From: Rickettsiales bacterium
Lineage (GTDB): Bacteria > Pseudomonadota > Alphaproteobacteria > Rickettsiales > UBA1997
NCBI GenBank assembly: GCA_028040005.1
Contig: JAOFKK010000056.1
Span: forward strand, 1 to 6,782
Direction: 5' to 3'
DNA: 6,782 nt
Both the position numbers and the translations under genes were made by a program. Positions within the stretch are counted from its first letter, which is position 1; each line of letters starts with the position of its first letter. The notes below the pieces were generated by a model, which made no database searches, had not been told where the DNA came from, and saw only the letters and a list, made by a program, of their open reading frames with translations. Of this stretch, positions 1 to 6,682 are shown piece after piece.

Positions 1-7
1 ATATTTA

Positions 8-1465
8 TTATAAATTGACAATTTCTGCTACTATCTTTTTTTCATCTAAATCCTTTTTTGTGTCACCAATTATTTGGTAAGTTTCATGACCTTTGCCGGC
101 AATTATTAAAATATCATTTTCATTTAAATTTTTAATAGCAAATTTAATTGCTTCCACCCTATCTGCAACTTCTATAGTTTTTGATTTGTCACAATTTAAT
201 AAAATGTCTTTTCTAATTTGGGAAGCATCTTCAAATCTAGGATTATCATCTGTTATAATTATTTTATCAGCAAATTTTGAAGCAATATTAGCCATTAATG
301 GTCTTTTACCCTTATCTCGATTACCGCCAGCACCAAATAAAATATGTAACTTATTGTGAGATATTTTTTTGGCATTTATTAAAATATTTTCAATAGCATC
401 TGGTGTGTGAGCATAATCGATAAATATTTTTGCACTATTTGGTAATTCTGCTATTTTTTGCATTCTACCAGTAACGGAAGTTAAGTCAGGTAGCTTTTGT
501 AATAAAAATTCTATTTTTGTTTGATCTAAATTATAATAAGAAATTACACAAGATAAGGCGCATAAAATATTATCAATCTGAAAATTAGCAACTTCCTTAA
601 TGTTACAATTATAAATATTATCTGCTATTTGTAATTTTAAATCAAAACCAGCTTCATTTTCCTTGGCATTTAGCAATTTAATAAGTTTGCCATTATTGCC
701 ATATGAATAAATTTTATGATTCTTTTTTTGACAAATTTCTTTAATTGCACCAAATTCTTTAATGTCAGAATTTAAAATAGCATAAGAATTATCATTCATT
801 AAATTATTAAAAAGCAACATTTTGGCATTAAAGTAATTCTCCATTGTTTTATGTAAATCAAGGTGATCTTGAGTAAAATTACTAAAGGCAGCAAGAGAAA
901 TTTTTATACCAGCAAGTCTGTTTTGTTCAATCCCAAGAGAGCTAGCTTCTAAAGCTATATTATCAACGCCATTTCTTGCTAAAATATTAAGATTGCGATA
1001 TAGGGTAATAATGTCGGAAGTGGTAAGGCTTGATGGGGATAGATTATCAATTTTAATATTACAATTAACGCCTAAAGTTCCAAGGGATGCTGATTTTAAA
1101 TATAAAAAATCTAATAATTGAAAAATAAAATGACAAATTGAGCTTTTACCATTAGTGCCCGTTACTGCAAAAATATTTTTAGGTAATTGAGGATATAATA
1201 TTTGTAAAGAATTGATCAATAGATCAAAAGCATCCGACCTATTATAAATTTTGATATTATTTTTTGTAATTATGGTGTTTTTTTCTTCCTGACAAATTAC
1301 TGCTATTGCGCCATTTTTAATGGCTTGTTCAATAAAATCACGGCCATGATTGGCAACACCCTTTAAGGCAAAAAATAGACCGCCTTTGGTAATTTTTCTT
1401 GAATCAATCTCAATATTTGTTATATTAATATCTTCTGATATGTTAATTATATTTTTAAGTAACAT
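8..1465 (-). CDS. murE: UDP-N-acetylmuramoyl-L-alanyl-D-glutamate--2,6-diaminopimelate ligase (MurE)
   Basis: This cytoplasmic Mur ligase uses ATP to add meso-diaminopimelate to UDP-MurNAc-L-Ala-D-Glu, the third amino acid of the peptidoglycan stem peptide. The 485 residues match the usual 480-500. The N-terminal domain carries DSRK (21-24). The central domain has the P-loop GTNGKSS (103-109, Lys107), LTTSD (147-151), EASSLG (173-178), DHLDLH (200-205) and the lysine expected to be carbamylated, Lys215 in YFNAK. The C-terminal domain has GRMQ (333-336), DYAHTPDA (350-357), GGNRDKGKRP (380-389), DNPR (407-410) and GKGHE (457-461). DNPR is the known signature for meso-diaminopimelate rather than lysine. 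Residues known to be invariant across Mur ligases are all present (Lys107, Glu173, His201, Lys215, Asn299, Arg334, Asp350). Two oddities: the usual GKTT/GKTS is GKSS, and the usual SSH is SSL (Leu177, codon CTT). The ATG at 1465 has no Shine-Dalgarno sequence. The stop is seven bases from the window edge, so whether murF follows cannot be seen. ubiA is divergent upstream. Confidence 0.96.
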   Translation of the reverse strand: MLLKNIINISEDINITNIEIDSRKITKGGLFFALKGVANHGRDFIEQAIKNGAIAVICQEEKNTIITKNNIKIYNRSDAFDLLINSLQILYPQLPKNIFAVTGTNGKSSICHFIFQLLDFLYLKSASLGTLGVNCNIKIDNLSPSSLTTSDIITLYRNLNILARNGVDNIALEASSLGIEQNRLAGIKISLAAFSNFTQDHLDLHKTMENYFNAKMLLFNNLMNDNSYAILNSDIKEFGAIKEICQKKNHKIYSYGNNGKLIKLLNAKENEAGFDLKLQIADNIYNCNIKEVANFQIDNILCALSCVISYYNLDQTKIEFLLQKLPDLTSVTGRMQKIAELPNSAKIFIDYAHTPDAIENILINAKKISHNKLHILFGAGGNRDKGKRPLMANIASKFADKIIITDDNPRFEDASQIRKDILLNCDKSKTIEVADRVEAIKFAIKNLNENDILIIAGKGHETYQIIGDTKKDLDEKKIVAEIVNL

Positions 1466-1511
1466 TGAAATAAATTAATTACAATTCTTTTTATTATATT
1501 ATATTTTATTA

Positions 1512-1541
1512 CTTATAAAATTAATATAGCAATCTTTACAA
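1512..1541 (-). promoter_or_regulatory. possible sigma-70-type promoter for murE
   Basis: On the minus strand TTGTAA (1541-1536, four of six matches to the -35 consensus) is followed after 18 bases by TATAAG (1517-1512, five of six matches to the -10 consensus). Transcription would begin near 1505, giving a leader of about 40 bases before the murE ATG. The spacer between murE and ubiA (1466-1573) is almost pure A/T, so such matches arise easily by chance. No comparably good promoter is visible for ubiA on the plus strand: TATAAA at 1514-1519 has only a three-of-six -35 partner at 1491-1496. Confidence 0.3.
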
Positions 1542-1573
1542 GAAAATAATACCATTTATCAAAAATATAAATA

Positions 1574-2419
1574 ATGAAAAAATATTTAGAGTTAATCAGA
1601 TTTTATCAGCCAATTGGCTTTATTTTGTTATTTTTATCAAGCTTATTTGGTATTGTTTTTGCCCTTAGAAATAAAGATTTCAATCTTGAAATTTTACAAA
1701 TTTCAATCTTATTTTTGATTGGGTCATTTATTATGCGTTCTGCTGGCTGTATTATTAATGATATTGCTGATCGTGATTTTGATAAAGAAGTTGCTAGAAC
1801 CAAAGATCGCCCAATAACTTCAGGACAAATTTCTGTTAAACAGGCTATCATATTTTTAGGAGTTTTATTATTAATCGGCTTTTTAATTTTGATACAATTT
1901 AATAAATTAACCATTATTTTAGGTTTTTTATCTTTATTTTTTGTTATTTTATATCCTTTTTGTAAAAGATTTACTTATTTTCCACAATTTATTCTTGGAA
2001 TTACTTTTAATTTTTCAGTTCTAATGAGTTATAGTGCTATTACTAATCAGATTAATTTTTCCATTATTTTGCTTTATTTATTAGCGGTGATTTGGACTGT
2101 AATTTATGATACAATTTATGCTTTTGCTGATATTGGAGATGATCAGAAAATTGGCATCAAATCCACCGCCATTAAATTTTCAGAACATCCTAAGTTAATT
2201 TTAATAATATTGGGGTTAATCAAAATATCCCTTTTGATTGCAATTGCTATCATTAATTATTTTTCCTATATTAATTTTGTTTTAATTTTGATTTATTTAA
2301 TATTTTTTATGTGGCAAATTAAAAAATGGAATATTAATGATAGAAAGGAATCTATCAAAATTTTTAAGGAAAATGTCATAAATGGCATAATTATTAACAT
2401 AATATTAATAATTTCTTAG
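1574..2419 (+). CDS. ubiA: 4-hydroxybenzoate polyprenyltransferase (UbiA)
   Basis: This integral inner-membrane enzyme attaches a polyprenyl chain to 4-hydroxybenzoate, the first membrane-bound step of ubiquinone synthesis. The 281 residues are near the family's usual 285-300. The first aspartate-rich motif, which binds Mg2+ and diphosphate, is NDIADRDFD (62-70) followed by ARTKDRPITSG (74-84). The second is YDTIYAFADIGDD (178-190) followed by KIGIKSTA (192-199). The loop YPFCKRFTYFPQ (127-138) is also typical. About eight or nine hydrophobic segments fill the rest, the last at about 268-281. The exact KIGIKSTA and RPITSG wording favours UbiA over MenA, heme O synthase or chlorophyll synthase relatives. 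The ATG at 1574 is the first Met of the frame and leads straight into the typical N-terminus with the QPIG motif; no Shine-Dalgarno sequence precedes it. The gene stands alone on the plus strand, divergent from murE and convergent with miaB, so it is probably transcribed by itself. The prenyl chain length cannot be read from the sequence. Confidence 0.94.
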   Translation: MKKYLELIRFYQPIGFILLFLSSLFGIVFALRNKDFNLEILQISILFLIGSFIMRSAGCIINDIADRDFDKEVARTKDRPITSGQISVKQAIIFLGVLLLIGFLILIQFNKLTIILGFLSLFFVILYPFCKRFTYFPQFILGITFNFSVLMSYSAITNQINFSIILLYLLAVIWTVIYDTIYAFADIGDDQKIGIKSTAIKFSEHPKLILIILGLIKISLLIAIAIINYFSYINFVLILIYLIFFMWQIKKWNINDRKESIKIFKENVINGIIINIILIIS

Positions 2420-2420
2420 A

Positions 2421-2445
2421 GAGATTTTGCCCATGCAAAAGTCTC
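2421..2445. terminator. hairpin between convergent ubiA and miaB, possible bidirectional terminator
   Basis: GAGATTTTGC (2421-2430) pairs with GCAAAAGTCTC (2435-2445) around the four-base loop CCAT. This gives ten base pairs with one unpaired G at 2441. It fills nearly the whole 27-base gap between the ubiA stop (2417-2419) and the miaB stop (2447-2449), where a shared terminator is expected. Neither side carries a long uninterrupted T run: ATTAT follows on the plus strand, and TCTAAGAAATTATT on the minus strand. Intrinsic termination is therefore plausible but not certain; it could also act as a 3'-end stabiliser. Confidence 0.55.
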
Positions 2446-2446
2446 A

Positions 2447-3790
2447 TTATACCACCTTTGCAATTAAAGAATTTGGTCTGGCTTTAATAATTTTAACATT
2501 AATCATTTGTCCTAAATATTGTTCTTTAAATTCTTCTAATATAACTGATTGCAGCCAAGGGCTTTTGCCCATAATTTGCCCCTTCTTATCACCTATTTTA
2601 TCAAAAAGAATTGGCATTTCTACCCCTTCAAAAGATTGATTAAATGCAATTTGTTGTTTATTTAATAAATTTTGTAATATTTGCAATCTTTGAGATTTTA
2701 TATCTTCATCAACAAAATTATTAGCATCAGCAGCTACAGTTCCTGGGCGAGGAGAATATTTGAAAGAATAGCAGGCGGAAAAGCCGATTTTTTCAACTAA
2801 ATCTAGAGTATCTTCAAAATCTTGGTCAGTTTCACCAGGAAAGCCAACAATAAAATCTGAAGATAAGCCAATATCAGGTCTTTTTTGGCGTAATTTTTCA
2901 ATGATTTTAAAATAATCTTGCCTTGTATGTTTGCGATTCATCTTTTGCAATATGTTATTTGAACCTGATTGTATAGGAAGATGTAAAAAAGGCATTAATT
3001 TGGCATTATAGCCATGGCATGATATTAATTCATCATCCATATCTCTTGGATGTGAAGTTGTATATCTGATACGCTTTATATCATCTATTTGACTAATTTT
3101 ATCAATTAATTTAGCTAAATTTGAGTTATTACCATCAATATCTAACCCATGATAGGCATTAACATTTTGTCCAAGAAGGTAGATTTCTTTAGTACCATTT
3201 TGGGCATGTTTTACTGCTTCTTGATAGATATCTTCAACATTACGAGAAAATTCAGCGCCACGAGTATAAGGAACGACGCAAAAGGTACAAAATTTATCAC
3301 AACCTTCTTGAATTGATACAAAATTACTAATTTGAGAAGTGGATCTTGATTCTTGCAGAAGATCAAATTTATTATTAGGTTTAAAATCAAGGTCAATTTG
3401 TTTTTTTTGACCGCGTAAAATTCTACCAACTAAATCAGGTAGGGTTTGATAACTTTCAGGTCCAACGATAATATCTACAATTTGTGACCTTCTAAAAATT
3501 TCACTACCTTCGGCCTGTGATACGCATCCCGCAACTGCAACGATCATTTTATCGCCGGTATTTTCTTCAAATTTATTTTTTACTTTACGAACGCGTCCCA
3601 AATCGGAATATAATTTTTCAGTAGCTTTTTCTCTAATATGACAAGTATTAATGATAACCATATTGGCTTCAGAAATATCTTCAGTTTGTTTATAGCCAAT
3701 ACTTGCCATTAGGTCGCGCATATTGTCAGAATCATATACATTCATCTGGCAACCATAGGTTTTGATATAAAGTTTTTTTGTTAATTCCAT
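2447..3790 (-). CDS. miaB: tRNA-2-methylthio-N6-dimethylallyladenosine synthase (MiaB)
   Basis: This cytoplasmic radical-SAM enzyme adds a methylthio group to i6A at position 37 of tRNAs reading UNN codons, after MiaA has added the dimethylallyl group. The 447 residues match the family. The N-terminal UPF0004 domain supplies three cysteines for the auxiliary 4Fe-4S cluster: Cys14 in GCQMN, Cys50 in NTCHIREKA and Cys89 in AGCVSQAEG. The radical-SAM CxxxCxxC is Cys164, Cys168 and Cys171 in EGCDKFCTFCVVPYTRG. Further family motifs are LLGQNVNAY (205-213), YTTSHP (243-248), HLPIQSGS (270-277), SDFIVGFPGET (311-321) and YSPRPGT (345-351). A TRAM-type RNA-binding domain occupies about 382-447. HIREKA and the QNVNAY wording support MiaB over MtaB or RimO. 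It is the last gene of the minus-strand run, 24 bases after the permease gene, and has no clear Shine-Dalgarno sequence. It needs a miaA elsewhere. The open frame on the opposite strand at 2427-2639 is only its antisense shadow. Confidence 0.97.
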   Translation of the reverse strand: MELTKKLYIKTYGCQMNVYDSDNMRDLMASIGYKQTEDISEANMVIINTCHIREKATEKLYSDLGRVRKVKNKFEENTGDKMIVAVAGCVSQAEGSEIFRRSQIVDIIVGPESYQTLPDLVGRILRGQKKQIDLDFKPNNKFDLLQESRSTSQISNFVSIQEGCDKFCTFCVVPYTRGAEFSRNVEDIYQEAVKHAQNGTKEIYLLGQNVNAYHGLDIDGNNSNLAKLIDKISQIDDIKRIRYTTSHPRDMDDELISCHGYNAKLMPFLHLPIQSGSNNILQKMNRKHTRQDYFKIIEKLRQKRPDIGLSSDFIVGFPGETDQDFEDTLDLVEKIGFSACYSFKYSPRPGTVAADANNFVDEDIKSQRLQILQNLLNKQQIAFNQSFEGVEMPILFDKIGDKKGQIMGKSPWLQSVILEEFKEQYLGQMINVKIIKARPNSLIAKVV

Positions 3791-3814
3791 CTTATTTTAA
3801 TTATTATTTTATTT

Positions 3815-4801
3815 TTAGGTTAAGAATTTTTGGGCGATATAAAAATAAAAAGGAATGCCAATAGTAACATTAAAAGGAAAGGTAATCGCCAAACTCATAG
3901 GGATATAAATTGCTGCTTTTGCTTCAGGCAATGCAAGTCTCATGGCAGCAGTTACAGCAATATAAGAGGCGCTGGCAATTAATGTTGTAAATAAAAATCC
4001 TGTTCCAAGGTCAAGGCCAATCATAATACTTAAAGATAGGCCAACAGCACAACCAATTAGGGGCATATAAATTCCAAATAATACCAATCTTAGGTTAAAT
4101 TCCTTAAGATGATGCATTTGTTTTGATACTAAGAGACCCATATCAAGTAAGAAAAATGCTAAAATTCCATGGAATGGCTCAATTAAAAAGCCCGACATTT
4201 TATCCATGCCAGCCTGACCACTTAGGGCGCCAACAATAAATGATCCAGTTAATAGTAAAATTGCGCCATTAGTGAATATTTCTCTTGCTAATTTTGGTTC
4301 TACTCTTTCAGTTGATTCTATGGTTTCAGGCCTTGCCTTATGTGCGATAAATAGACCAGTTAAAATTGCCGGCGCTTCCATTAATGCCAAAACGGCCACA
4401 ACATAGGCGGCATAAAAAATATGATTAATTTCTAAAAAACTAACTGCTGTAGCAAAGGTAACCATACTTATTGATCCATAATGAGCAGCAACGGCTGCAG
4501 CAGTAGGAGAGTCTAATTTGGTTGTAAGTCTTAATAATAAATAACCAATAAATGGTTGAGTAAATCCGGTAATTATGCCAGCAATGATAACTGAGATAAT
4601 TTCTAGGTTAATTTCAGGAGTTGCCGCAATTGCAGCACCACCCTTAAAACCAATTGCCATCATTAGATAGATGGATAAATAGCTACTAATTTGATCTGGT
4701 ATATCTAGGTCAGATTTTAAAAAGCCAGCAAATACGCCTAAAATAAAAAATAATATTGGTGGCGAAGTTATATTTTGTAAAAAAATTGTTAATATATCCA
4801 T
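3815..4801 (-). CDS. SbtA/DUF897-family permease (putative sodium-dependent bicarbonate transporter)
   Basis: This 328-residue membrane protein belongs to the sodium-dependent bicarbonate transporter family typified by cyanobacterial SbtA. About ten hydrophobic segments form two halves separated by a charged loop at about 155-176. In the first half, AAHYGSISMVTFATA (105-119) lies where SbtA has its glycine/serine-rich, substrate-binding broken helix. In the second half, PFHGILAFFLLDMGL (209-223) and ASASYIAVTAAMRLALPEA (276-294) correspond to the second such region. The end, AITFPFNVTIGIPFYF (305-320), is also typical. As I remember proteobacterial relatives, the second region usually reads IAVPAAMR; here a threonine (Thr284) takes the place of the proline. 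The family assignment is firm. The substrate is not, because characterised members are cyanobacterial carbon-concentrating proteins and nothing here suggests carbon fixation. Anaplerotic bicarbonate supply, pH balance or a different anion are all possible. No adjacent SbtB regulator is visible. The ATG at 4801 lies 11 bases after the dioxygenase-like gene, without a Shine-Dalgarno sequence. Confidence 0.85.
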   Translation of the reverse strand: MDILTIFLQNITSPPILFFILGVFAGFLKSDLDIPDQISSYLSIYLMMAIGFKGGAAIAATPEINLEIISVIIAGIITGFTQPFIGYLLLRLTTKLDSPTAAAVAAHYGSISMVTFATAVSFLEINHIFYAAYVVAVLALMEAPAILTGLFIAHKARPETIESTERVEPKLAREIFTNGAILLLTGSFIVGALSGQAGMDKMSGFLIEPFHGILAFFLLDMGLLVSKQMHHLKEFNLRLVLFGIYMPLIGCAVGLSLSIMIGLDLGTGFLFTTLIASASYIAVTAAMRLALPEAKAAIYIPMSLAITFPFNVTIGIPFYFYIAQKFLT

Positions 4802-4812
4802 TTTTAATTATA

Positions 4813-5475
4813 TTATATATAGTCCTTATATTGATGAATGCCTTTCATGATAATATTGAAAGTACATATTTTTCGAGAATTGGGATTAAACATATCAGAT
4901 AGCCTAACCATAGCAGTTAATGATTTACGATCTGCCGGACTATATGATAAATATTGTGAATCCATTTTATTTCTCGGATGACCTTCAAAATAAAGTTCGG
5001 TTTTTAATTCTCCAAATCTTTCATGGTGAATATTCATATTAATATGAGGTGCTCGACCAAAATAAAATCCTGGAACAATGGTAATAAAATTATAATTTCC
5101 TAAATTATCAGTAATAGCGGTTCCTGACATATTAAAATGTTTATCAATATTCTTATCATTTTTTGCAAGTAGAGTATGATATTTGCCCTTAGAATTTGTT
5201 TGCCATATTTTGACTATTGCGCCAGTAATCGGAATGCCAAAAGAGTCGGTTATCTTGCCTTTTAAATATATTATTTCACCAAATGCTAGATAAAATGATC
5301 CAGTTTTTTTAACCAAATTATTTGTGCTATTAAAATCATCGGGAATAGAGTAATTATCAGTAAATAATCTTTGTGGAGTTGGGGTTCTGGAATTAAAAAG
5401 ATTGCTATAATCATCAGCAATAGCATTTGTAACTAAAAATATGTTTGTAATTAAGATTGCAAATTTAACCAACAT
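4813..5475 (-). CDS. exported intradiol ring-cleavage dioxygenase-like protein with altered metal site
   Basis: The 220-residue product begins with a signal peptide: Lys4, a hydrophobic core at about 5-16, and an AxA-type site, so cleavage after Ala20 would leave a mature protein starting DDYSN in the periplasm or beyond. Residues 65-190 follow the intradiol dioxygenase fold (protocatechuate 3,4-dioxygenase family): KGKITDSFGIPITGAIVKIWQ (72-92), GKYH (97-100), TDNLGNYNFITIVPGFY (122-138), RAPHINM (141-147), ELYFEGHP (160-167). In active members iron(III) is held by two Tyr and two His. Tyr99, Tyr138 and His144 align with three of these, and Arg141 with the conserved active-site Arg. The fourth ligand, the second His of HIH, is Asn146 (codon AAT at 5040-5038). 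PcaG-type alpha subunits, which do not bind iron, also lose this His, but here both Tyr remain. The protein may be inactive, bind metal differently, or bind aromatic or carbohydrate ligands. The substrate is unknown and no pca or cat pathway genes are nearby. It sits 10 bases after ftsW. Confidence 0.82.
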   Translation of the reverse strand: MLVKFAILITNIFLVTNAIADDYSNLFNSRTPTPQRLFTDNYSIPDDFNSTNNLVKKTGSFYLAFGEIIYLKGKITDSFGIPITGAIVKIWQTNSKGKYHTLLAKNDKNIDKHFNMSGTAITDNLGNYNFITIVPGFYFGRAPHINMNIHHERFGELKTELYFEGHPRNKMDSQYLSYSPADRKSLTAMVRLSDMFNPNSRKICTFNIIMKGIHQYKDYI

Positions 5476-5485
5476 TATATTTTAA

Positions 5486-6655
5486 TTAATCTTGTTCATC
5501 TGATAGAAGTAATTCTTCATCCTTTATAATAGTTTGATATCTTTTTCGCGTAAGGGCTAATATTATACCAAATGATATAGACATAGCAATTAATGATGAT
5601 CCGCCATAGCTAATAAATGGTAAAGTAATACCTTTAGTTGGTAGCATCTCCAAACTTACACCTATATTAATTATAATTTGTGCTGCAAATTGAATTATTA
5701 AACCACTAATAGTTAAATAAGAAAAATATCCTTTAGTTATGTTGTTTTTCTTTATAACTACAGTAATCAAGTATAGGAATATAAAAATAATTATACTAGA
5801 AATTATTATTCCAAATTCCTCAGCAATAACAGAAAAAATAAAATCTGAGTGAGAATCGGGGATATGTTTTTTAACCAATCCCCCGCCTGGACCAGTACCA
5901 AAAAAGCCACCATTAATATAGGCGTCAATCGATCTTTCTACTTGATAATTATTACCAATTTCAAAAAATCGATCAACTCGATCTTGTACATGAGGCAATA
6001 AAATATAAGAAGATATAACGCCTGCAATAGCGCAAAGTAAGATCATAAAAATAGCTAACCAAGGCAATCCATATAAGAATAATTGTGTTGACCATAATAA
6101 TATCATCATAAAACTCATGCCAAAATCTGGCTGTAAAATTAATAATAATACTAAAATCATACATGATATTCCAGATGCTCCATATTTAATATAAAATTTA
6201 CGATCATGAAATTTATCAAGTAAAAAGGCATTAAAGATAATAAAAAATACTTTCGCAAATTCAGATGGTTGTATAGTAAAGCCAAAGATTGAGATCCATC
6301 TTTTGGCACCTTTAATTTCATTACCAAATATTAAGGTTAAAATTAAGGTAATTATTATTATTACAAATAATGGAGGAGCGATTAATTTGATATGATTTAC
6401 TCTTAAATAAGAAAAGAAAATTAAAATAAAGATAGAAATTGAAGCAAATATTAGATGTTTCTTGAAAAAAAATAATTGTTCAACTTCAATTCTTCGGGCA
6501 ATTGGTGGGCTAGAAGTAAAATTCATAAATAATCCAAATAGGATTAGAAATAATATTAATCCCAATATGACTTTATCAATTTTAAGCCACCAAATTTTGA
6601 TAATATTTAATTTTTCTCTTTCAAATGAGAATTCATTATTTATTTTCCAATCCAT
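5486..6655 (-). CDS. ftsW: septal peptidoglycan glycosyltransferase FtsW (SEDS family)
   Basis: FtsW polymerises lipid II into glycan strands at the division septum together with its partner penicillin-binding protein FtsI. The 389 residues fit the family (about 370-415). A short cytoplasmic N-terminus (1-26) precedes about ten membrane segments. SEDS signatures in order are SSPPIARR (48-55), KGAKRWI (115-121), QPSEFAK (129-135), LQPDFG (174-179), GGFFGTGPGGG (249-259), PDSHSDFIFSVIAEEFG (266-282) and LPTKGITLPFISYGGSS (338-354). Asp271 in HSDF aligns with the catalytic aspartate of FtsW/RodA. LPTKG-TLP and the HSDFIFSVIAEE wording separate it from RodA, which usually has LPVTG-PLP. The C-terminus is acidic (379-389). 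In many bacteria ftsW lies in the dcw cluster beside murG or murD; here it starts an operon with non-division genes. The ATG at 6655 is preceded by AAGA directly against the start, too close to be a normal Shine-Dalgarno sequence. An open frame at 6462-6704 on the plus strand is an antisense shadow. Confidence 0.95.
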   Translation of the reverse strand: MDWKINNEFSFEREKLNIIKIWWLKIDKVILGLILFLILFGLFMNFTSSPPIARRIEVEQLFFFKKHLIFASISIFILIFFSYLRVNHIKLIAPPLFVIIIITLILTLIFGNEIKGAKRWISIFGFTIQPSEFAKVFFIIFNAFLLDKFHDRKFYIKYGASGISCMILVLLLILQPDFGMSFMMILLWSTQLFLYGLPWLAIFMILLCAIAGVISSYILLPHVQDRVDRFFEIGNNYQVERSIDAYINGGFFGTGPGGGLVKKHIPDSHSDFIFSVIAEEFGIIISSIIIFIFLYLITVVIKKNNITKGYFSYLTISGLIIQFAAQIIINIGVSLEMLPTKGITLPFISYGGSSLIAMSISFGIILALTRKRYQTIIKDEELLLSDEQD

Positions 6656-6682
6656 TCTTATTTATAAAAGAAATTCCAACAT

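Larger units (their letters stand above)
2447..6655 (-). other. predicted four-gene operon ftsW - dioxygenase-like - SbtA-like permease - miaB
   Basis: Four consecutive minus-strand genes are separated by only 10 (5476-5485), 11 (4802-4812) and 24 (3791-3814) bases. The gaps are almost pure A/T and leave no room for a separate full promoter and terminator. A candidate promoter lies upstream of ftsW and a hairpin lies after miaB. Co-transcription is inferred from spacing; internal promoters inside coding regions cannot be excluded. Confidence 0.7.

Noticed and set aside
15..20. A perfect TTGACA on the plus strand near the left edge.
   Set aside because: No -10 element lies 16-18 bases downstream, and it is inside the 3' end of murE pointing against that gene.
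1466..1573. A possible small RNA or riboswitch in the murE-ubiA spacer.
   Set aside because: The spacer is almost pure A/T, without a stable G-C stem, known riboswitch core or small reading frame.
1606..1914. A 102-codon minus-strand open frame within ubiA.
   Set aside because: It is antisense to the first aspartate-rich motif region of a well-supported ubiA and has no recognisable features.
2427..2639. A 70-codon plus-strand open frame starting just after ubiA, tempting as a second gene of a ubiA operon.
   Set aside because: It lies wholly antisense to the conserved C-terminal TRAM region of miaB, shows no recognisable domain, and begins inside the hairpin between the two genes.
3211..3429. 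A 72-codon minus-strand open frame overlapping miaB in another frame.
   Set aside because: The miaB frame carries the radical-SAM cysteines in the same stretch; the alternative is a shadow.
5486..6655. Possible RodA rather than FtsW.
   Set aside because: LPTKG-TLPFISYGGSS and PDSHSDFIFSVIAEE follow the FtsW pattern; RodA usually has LPVTG-PLP at the same place.
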